9,658 nucleotides of DNA from Zhenhengia stercoravium (lineage in GTDB: Bacteria; Bacillota; Clostridia; Lachnospirales; Cellulosilyticaceae). How positions within the stretch are numbered: the first letter of the stretch is position 1; the number at the start of each line of letters is the position of its first letter. The notes under the pieces are model-generated. The model was not told where the DNA came from, searched no databases, and saw only the letters and a list, made by a program, of their open reading frames with translations. This document shows, piece by piece, positions 6,159-9,658 of the stretch. The stretch covers positions 1 to 9,658 of the forward strand of contig JAHLFD010000224.1 of the NCBI GenBank assembly GCA_018883975.1. Direction: 5' to 3'. Both the position numbers and the translations under genes were made by a program.

Positions 6159-6220
6159 AAAGAAGCAATAGAAGAAAGAGGGCATGATTAAAGTGTCTGC
6201 AAAATAGGAGAAACTATAAT

Positions 6221-6715
6221 ATGAATCAATTAACAATACAAAAAATAACTAAAGAGGCCTTTGAAACGCAATATCAACTAAATGGGCAAAGCTATGCATT
6301 AACAGAATTAAGTAAAGTGATGGAGCTAGCTAAAGAAGATACAGTTTGTATGCTTGTTGAAGATAGACTATATGTAGATCCAGTACAATCAAGTCTTGAA
6401 AGCGCTATAACAGATGAGGAAGCTATTGCAAAAGTAGAGGCCTTAAATGAGACTTTTAGAGATGCTATTATCCATTTGAGAGAGTTTCTTTATAGTGGTA
6501 ATAGAAGTGCAGATGCAGAACAGAAAAAGAGAGAAATTCAAGGCATTATGAATAGTTGTATCAGTGAAGCAAAAGTGCTTTTAAATCAATGTCAGATTAC
6601 AGATAGAAATAAACTTAAAAAAATGAGCAAGAAGTACTTTATGGCCGAGTTCTTAAATAGTTTATTTGAAAATGAAATTTATAATGTTGAAATTGAAATA
6701 GACTGCGGTCTATAG
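6221..6715 (+). CDS. Hypothetical cytoplasmic protein, 164 aa
   Basis: I do not recognise this protein. It has no signal peptide or membrane segment and is rich in Glu, Lys and Ala. Residues 1-60 look mixed alpha/beta (NGQSYALTELSKVMELAKEDTVCMLVEDRLYVDP, in two pieces). From about 64 to 145 it is predicted by eye to be mainly helical, with charged amphipathic stretches (DEEAIAKVEALNETFRDAI and AEQKKREIQGIMNSCISEA). It ends in an acidic segment, NEIYNVEIEIDCGL. Three scattered cysteines (C44, C113 and C124) plus one near the end do not form a clear metal site. The coding case rests on length, an extended -10 promoter, a TAGGAG ribosome site 10 nt before ATG, and a terminator directly after the stop. 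It appears to be a single-gene unit; its neighbours give no functional hint. Confidence 0.75.
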   Translation: MNQLTIQKITKEAFETQYQLNGQSYALTELSKVMELAKEDTVCMLVEDRLYVDPVQSSLESAITDEEAIAKVEALNETFRDAIIHLREFLYSGNRSADAEQKKREIQGIMNSCISEAKVLLNQCQITDRNKLKKMSKKYFMAEFLNSLFENEIYNVEIEIDCGL

Positions 6716-6802
6716 AAAAAAGTCTTACAAAAACTAGGTTTAAAATGCTTCCTGCTCAGTAGGCAGAGGTATTTTAGTTTCTTAGTGTTGTAAGGCTTTT
6801 TT
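6716..6802 (+). terminator. Large structured terminator after the 164-aa gene
   Basis: AAAAAAGTCTTACAA (6716-6730) pairs with TTGTAAGGCTTTTTT (6788-6802) over 15 bp with one G-T pair. The right arm ends in six Ts. Unlike a plain terminator, the stem encloses 57 nt that can fold further: AAACTA (6731-6736) with TAGTTT (6775-6780), and CTGC (6752-6755) with GCAG (6763-6766). It begins immediately after the stop codon. Termination is the simplest role. Confidence 0.65.
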
Positions 6803-6828
6803 ACATAAACGTGATAAAATCATATTAA
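6800..6828 (+). promoter_or_regulatory. Probable promoter of the methyltransferase gene
   Basis: TTTACA (6800-6805) and TATTAA (6823-6828) have the ideal 17-nt spacing. The -35 box overlaps the T-tract of the preceding terminator. The start would be about 6835, leaving a leader of about 26 nt that contains a modest ribosome site (GAAAGG, about 6843-6848). Confidence 0.45.
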
Positions 6829-6860
6829 ATTATATAAATATAGAAAGGTAGAGACTTGAG

Positions 6861-7595
6861 ATGAAAGAGAATAAATATGATGATATAAACTTTTTTAATG
6901 CGTATAAGCAGATGGCGCGTTCAGTGAAAGGTTTAGAAGGTGCTGGTGAATGGCATGAGCTAAAAAAGATGCTTCCTGATTTTAGAGGTAAGCATGTTCT
7001 AGACCTAGGTTGTGGGTTTGGCTGGCATTGTAGATATGCTCAAGAGCATGGAGCAGAATCTGTTATAGGAATAGATTTGTCAGAAAATATGTTAGGTCAG
7101 GCAAAGGCTATGACAAAGTCAACAGTCATCCAATATATTAAGCAGCCTATTGAAGAAATAGATTATCCTGAGCATATGTTTGATGTAGTTATAAGTTCTT
7201 TAGCATTTCATTATATCGAGACTTTTAGTGAGGTGTGTGAGAAAGTCAATAAGTGCTTGAGGGAGGGTGGCGAGTTTATTTTCTCGGTAGAACATCCAGT
7301 ATTTACTGCTAATGGTCCACAAGATTGGACTTATGATGAGGAAGGAAATCGTATGCATTGGCCTGTAGACCATTATTTTTATGAGGGAGCACGTAAGGCA
7401 CAGTTTTTAGGAGCAGAAATGGTCAAGTATCATAGAACAGTAACAACTTATATCAATGACCTTATAGGAGCTGGTTTTGAAATTATGAAGGTGGTAGAGC
7501 CGCAGCCTGAACCATCTTTACTGAAAGATAATGAAGAAATGCAAGATGAATTAAGACGCCCTATGATGCTTATTATCCATGCTAAAAAGAAATAA
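6861..7595 (+). CDS. Class I SAM-dependent methyltransferase
   Basis: This 244-aa soluble protein has a Rossmann-type methyltransferase fold. Motif I is VLDLGCGFG (residues 46-54), which binds S-adenosylmethionine. The acidic residue at the end of strand 2 is D72 in GIDLSENML. A motif IV-like stretch FDVVISSLAFHYI follows at about 109-121, and the post-motif region is LREGGEFIFSVEHPVF. The C-terminal third (from about 155, including WPVDHYFYEGAR and TTYINDLIGAGF) is typical of the UbiE/YcgJ-like general methyltransferases of Firmicutes and probably makes the substrate pocket. The substrate, small molecule or otherwise, cannot be told. The ribosome site is weak and 12 nt from the ATG. It appears monocistronic, between its own promoter and the strong terminator at 7650-7695. 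Confidence 0.88.
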   Translation: MKENKYDDINFFNAYKQMARSVKGLEGAGEWHELKKMLPDFRGKHVLDLGCGFGWHCRYAQEHGAESVIGIDLSENMLGQAKAMTKSTVIQYIKQPIEEIDYPEHMFDVVISSLAFHYIETFSEVCEKVNKCLREGGEFIFSVEHPVFTANGPQDWTYDEEGNRMHWPVDHYFYEGARKAQFLGAEMVKYHRTVTTYINDLIGAGFEIMKVVEPQPEPSLLKDNEEMQDELRRPMMLIIHAKKK

Positions 7596-7649
7596 GTGCT
7601 TACATATAGGGTAGTAGGGGATGAAGGTTTCGTATAAATGAGAAGAAGG

Positions 7650-7700
7650 AGCTGTCTGGAAATAGCTGGTATGAAAAAGCTATTTCCAGACAGCTTTCGT
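7650..7700 (+). terminator. Rho-independent terminator after the methyltransferase gene
   Basis: A perfect 18-bp stem forms between 7650-7667 (AGCTGTCTGGAAATAGCT) and 7678-7695, with the 10-nt loop GGTATGAAAA and a T-rich tail (TTCGTTTTTA). It lies 54 nt after the stop codon and separates the methyltransferase from the MATE operon. Confidence 0.88.
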
Positions 7701-7755
7701 TTTTATATAGGAAAATCTAAGTAATATAAGGCTAGTATGATGTTCGATAGTATTA

Positions 7756-7761
7756 TATAAT
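7756..7761 (+). promoter_or_regulatory. -10 box of the MATE-csoR operon promoter
   Basis: A perfect TATAAT is located 51 nt before the MATE start codon, with the palindrome at 7765-7787 beginning 3 nt downstream of it. The -35 position (about 7733-7738, TAGTAT) is weak, so an activator, an unusual spacer or a naturally weak promoter is possible. The predicted start (about 7768) falls within the palindrome. Confidence 0.55.
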
Positions 7762-7764
7762 GCA

Positions 7765-7787
7765 TATATCCCCTGTGGGGGGATATA
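7765..7787. promoter_or_regulatory. Probable CsoR-family operator in the MATE promoter
   Basis: TATATCCCC (7765-7773) and GGGGATATA (7779-7787) form a perfect 9-bp inverted repeat around TGTGG. CsoR/RcnR-family proteins are known to bind short C-tract/G-tract palindromes flanked by TA-rich arms, and this site has that form. A CsoR-family gene is second in the operon it precedes. The site covers the predicted transcription start, where a bound repressor would block initiation. Binding by that protein is inferred. Confidence 0.68.
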
Positions 7788-7812
7788 AACAATTAAATAA
7801 GGGGAGAGAAAT

Positions 7813-9180
7813 ATGATGATTAAAATGGAGCGTATACTGGGTAACAATATAAAAACTAGTACTAAAATTATTTTTGCACTAGCCATTCCTGTTATAATTG
7901 AAAACATTCTACAGGTATTACTAGGAACAACGGATACATATTTTGCAGGGAAACTTCATCCTAATGCCATAGCAGCTATCGGCGTGGTGAATTTAGTAAT
8001 GAATGTATTTATTGCCTTCTTTACTGCAATTAGCGTTGGAACAAGTGCGGTTGTAGCAAGACATATTGGAGAGGGGAATAAGGAGAAGGCAAAAGATACA
8101 GTTATGCAATCTATTTTATTAGCTATAGGAATAGGACTAATTTTAGGGGGAGTGAGCGCACTCTTAGCAAAGCCACTTTTATCTTTCATGGGGGCAGAAG
8201 CTGAGGTAATAGATTATGCCATGCCGTATTTCTTTTGTGTAGGAGTACCTTGTATCTTTTTAAGTTTGATGATGATTCTTTCTAGTTCACTGAGGAGTGT
8301 AGGAGATACTAAGACACCTATGATTGCGGCTATAGCTGCTAATATAATCAATATTAGCCTAAACTATATTTTAATATTTGGGATTTTTAATTTTAAAGGA
8401 TGGGGCATAGTAGGGGCAGGCGTTGCGACAACTTTATCGAGAATGATAGCTGTAGGTCTTTTACTCATTAAAATTTATGGAGGAAATACTGCTATTAAAC
8501 TGAATATGAAAGATAAATGGACATATAATAAGCTGATTATGCGCTCCATTATAGGGATTGGTATGCCAGCAGGAGCTGAGAAAGTTATTATGAGAACTGG
8601 ACAGATGGTATATGGCTCTGTCATTATCTCTTTAGGGACAAATGCATATGTGGCACATAATATAGCAGGAACTATTGAAAGTTATTCTTATCTACCGGCA
8701 ATGGGATTTAGTGTGGCTGCTGCAACATTAGTTGGACAGAGTCTAGGATCGAAGAATTTTAAGAAAGCGAGAAGCTATGGATTAATTGCTAATCTACTTT
8801 CAACTTTTGTTATGGTTTTCATAGGAGGTGTATTTTTTATAGGAGCACCTTATCTTGCAGCACTATTTACACAGGATGTCCAGATTCAAATGCTTGTTGT
8901 AAAAGTACTAAGAATTATAGCATTATTTCAGCCATTTTTATCTATTACGAGTGTTATTGCAAGTGCCTTGCAGGGAGCAGGAGATACGAGATTCCCAATG
9001 TATAGTACGCTAATAGGAATTTGGGGAGTAAGAGTAGTTTTTGGTATTCTCTTTGCAGTCGTTTTCAAATTAGGATTAGTAGGCATATGGTTAGCCTACG
9101 CACTAGATATAACTTTAAGAGCAGTTATACTTATGATAAGATTTTTAAGAGGGAGATGGTTACATATTCAAATTAAATAG
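7813..9180 (+). CDS. MATE-family multidrug/toxin efflux transporter
   Basis: This 455-aa polytopic membrane protein of about 12 helices belongs to the MATE (MatE) family, NorM/DinF-like branch, and probably exports cationic compounds against Na+ or H+. Its two homologous halves are visible: residues 160-170 (LRSVGDTKTPM) and 386-396 (LQGAGDTRFPM) are equivalent positions of the repeat. D41 in TTDTYFAGKL lies in helix 1, where archaeal and bacterial MATE proteins have a coupling aspartate. Length is normal (about 440-460). The ribosome site GGGGAG (7801-7806) is 6 nt from the ATG at 7813; the ATG at 7816 is a possible alternative. It is the first gene of an operon with a CsoR-family repressor, so its expression probably follows a metal or similar signal. 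Its true substrate is not indicated by sequence. Confidence 0.92.
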   Translation: MMIKMERILGNNIKTSTKIIFALAIPVIIENILQVLLGTTDTYFAGKLHPNAIAAIGVVNLVMNVFIAFFTAISVGTSAVVARHIGEGNKEKAKDTVMQSILLAIGIGLILGGVSALLAKPLLSFMGAEAEVIDYAMPYFFCVGVPCIFLSLMMILSSSLRSVGDTKTPMIAAIAANIINISLNYILIFGIFNFKGWGIVGAGVATTLSRMIAVGLLLIKIYGGNTAIKLNMKDKWTYNKLIMRSIIGIGMPAGAEKVIMRTGQMVYGSVIISLGTNAYVAHNIAGTIESYSYLPAMGFSVAAATLVGQSLGSKNFKKARSYGLIANLLSTFVMVFIGGVFFIGAPYLAALFTQDVQIQMLVVKVLRIIALFQPFLSITSVIASALQGAGDTRFPMYSTLIGIWGVRVVFGILFAVVFKLGLVGIWLAYALDITLRAVILMIRFLRGRWLHIQIK

Positions 9181-9192
9181 AGGAGGACTTAT

Positions 9193-9465
9193 ATGGAAGG
9201 ACATAAACATCCTAATCAAAAACAGGTTATCAATAGAATATCTAGAATTATTGGACATACAGAAGCCATAAAAAGAATGTGTATAGAAGAGAAGGAATGC
9301 AGTGAAATTTTAATTCAAATTGCAGCGGTGAAATCAGCGCTTAATAATGTAGGAAAGCTTATTTTACAAGAGCATATTAATCATTGCGTAATGGAGGCAG
9401 TAGAAAATAATGATATGAAGGTGATTGAGGATCTGAATAAGGCTATCGATAAATTTATAAAATAA
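9193..9465 (+). CDS. CsoR/RcnR-family (DUF156) metal-sensing transcriptional repressor
   Basis: This 90-aa all-helical protein follows the DUF156 pattern: RISRIIGHTEAIKRM (helix 1), KECSEILIQIAAVKSALNN (helix 2) and LILQEHINHCVMEAV. C36, H61 and C65 stand at exactly the spacing of the Cu(I) ligands of Mycobacterium tuberculosis CsoR. H4 lies 32 residues before C36, the position of the N-terminal histidine ligand in RcnR and InrS, giving an H-C-H-C pattern closest to the nickel sensor InrS. These proteins bind DNA as apo tetramers and release it on ligand binding. AGGAGG (9181-9186) is 6 nt before the ATG, and the gene begins 12 nt after the MATE stop, so both are co-transcribed. The palindrome at 7765-7787 is its likely target. 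The metal (Cu, Ni or another) is open; a persulfide sensor of the CstR type is less likely because H61 is kept. Confidence 0.9.
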   Translation: MEGHKHPNQKQVINRISRIIGHTEAIKRMCIEEKECSEILIQIAAVKSALNNVGKLILQEHINHCVMEAVENNDMKVIEDLNKAIDKFIK

Positions 9466-9556
9466 TAAAGCATAAAAAGAATAGCCTAGAGTATGCAGAC
9501 TCATACTAAAATTTACAAGGGTAATAGACTTAAAAAATTAAGAAAGGAGAAAACCT

Positions 9557-9658
9557 ATGACTAATCGTATTCTCTACACTATTGGCTATGCACATCACAC
9601 ACAGGAAAGTTTCCTGGAACTTTTACTAAAATATCATATTAACTGCGTAGTAGATGTG
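9557..9658 (+). CDS. DUF488-family protein, N-terminal 34 codons only
   Basis: The frame from ATG 9557 runs open to the window end and begins MTNRILYTIGYAHHTQESF, then LELLLKYHINCVVDV. This matches the start of DUF488 proteins, which typically open with a YTIGYS/T-H sequence and reach VDVR at this point. The ribosome site AAAGGAG is at 9543-9549, 7 nt before the ATG. The family has no settled function. The 91 nt after csoR contain only a weak 6-bp hairpin (AGTATG/CATACT, 9490-9507) without a T-tract, so read-through from the MATE-csoR operon is possible. Confidence 0.75.
   Translation, partial: MTNRILYTIGYAHHTQESFLELLLKYHINCVVDV

Noticed and set aside
7680..7907. Minus-strand frame of 75 codons over the MATE promoter
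   Set aside because: It runs through the promoter, operator and start of the MATE gene and begins in the preceding terminator; no start signal or homology is seen.
9490..9507. Possible terminator after csoR (AGTATG/CATACT hairpin)
   Set aside because: The stem is only 6 bp of AT-rich sequence and is followed by AAAATTT without a T-tract; too weak to call.

Overview
This is an AT-rich, densely coding window with strong Shine-Dalgarno sequences (AGGAGG and close variants), Rho-independent terminators between transcription units, and TTGACA/TATAAT-type promoters. The gene families are Firmicute-like: a VanW/YoaR-type cell-surface protein, a small siroheme reductase, a DUF3169 membrane protein next to a small Xre regulator, a CsoR-family repressor and DUF488. 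Together they suggest a strictly or mostly anaerobic member of the Clostridia, perhaps a Lachnospiraceae/Cellulosilyticum-like lineage. The phylum-level call is reasonably firm; anything narrower is a guess.

Layout. At 1-758 is the 3' part of a Na+/Ca2+ exchanger-family membrane protein, closed by a terminator at 775-814. At 872-1516 is a one-module siroheme/[4Fe-4S] nitrite or sulfite reductase-like protein. At 1618-3395 lies a badly decayed BcsA-type glycosyltransferase (cellulose synthase-like, with a C-terminal PilZ domain). It carries two single-base losses in A-runs, a deletion that removes the QxxRW catalytic motif, a probable in-frame loss of the gating-loop region and a damaged PilZ arginine. 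A terminator at 3450-3498 separates it from the convergent vanW-type gene (3538-4941, minus strand).

The intergenic region at 4942-5136 is divergent. It carries a TTGACA-18-TATAAT promoter for the vanW-type gene and, facing right, a TTGACA-18-TATACT promoter embedded in three copies of the palindrome TGACAA-N6-TTGTCA. This right-facing promoter drives a two-gene unit: a 72-aa Xre regulator (5137-5355) overlapping a six-helix DUF3169 membrane protein (5342-6046). The arrangement looks like an autoregulated regulator/membrane-protein pair. Next come an unrecognised 164-aa protein (6221-6715) with its own extended -10 promoter and a large structured terminator, and a class I SAM-dependent methyltransferase (6861-7595).

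The right end holds a MATE-family efflux transporter (7813-9180) followed 12 nt later by a CsoR/RcnR-family metal-sensing repressor (9193-9465). A C-tract/G-tract palindrome (7765-7787) sits just after the -10 box of their shared promoter and resembles a CsoR-family operator. The inference is a metal-responsive (or other CsoR-ligand-responsive) efflux operon under its own repressor. The window ends in the first 34 codons of a DUF488-family gene (9557 onward).

The observations I consider strongest are the multi-lesion synthase pseudogene, the triple operator in front of xre-DUF3169, and the CsoR-controlled MATE operon with its H-C-H-C ligand pattern. I did not see a clearly new system beyond these. 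No tRNA, rRNA, CRISPR array or insertion sequence was recognised, and no gene-free stretch exceeds about 220 bases.
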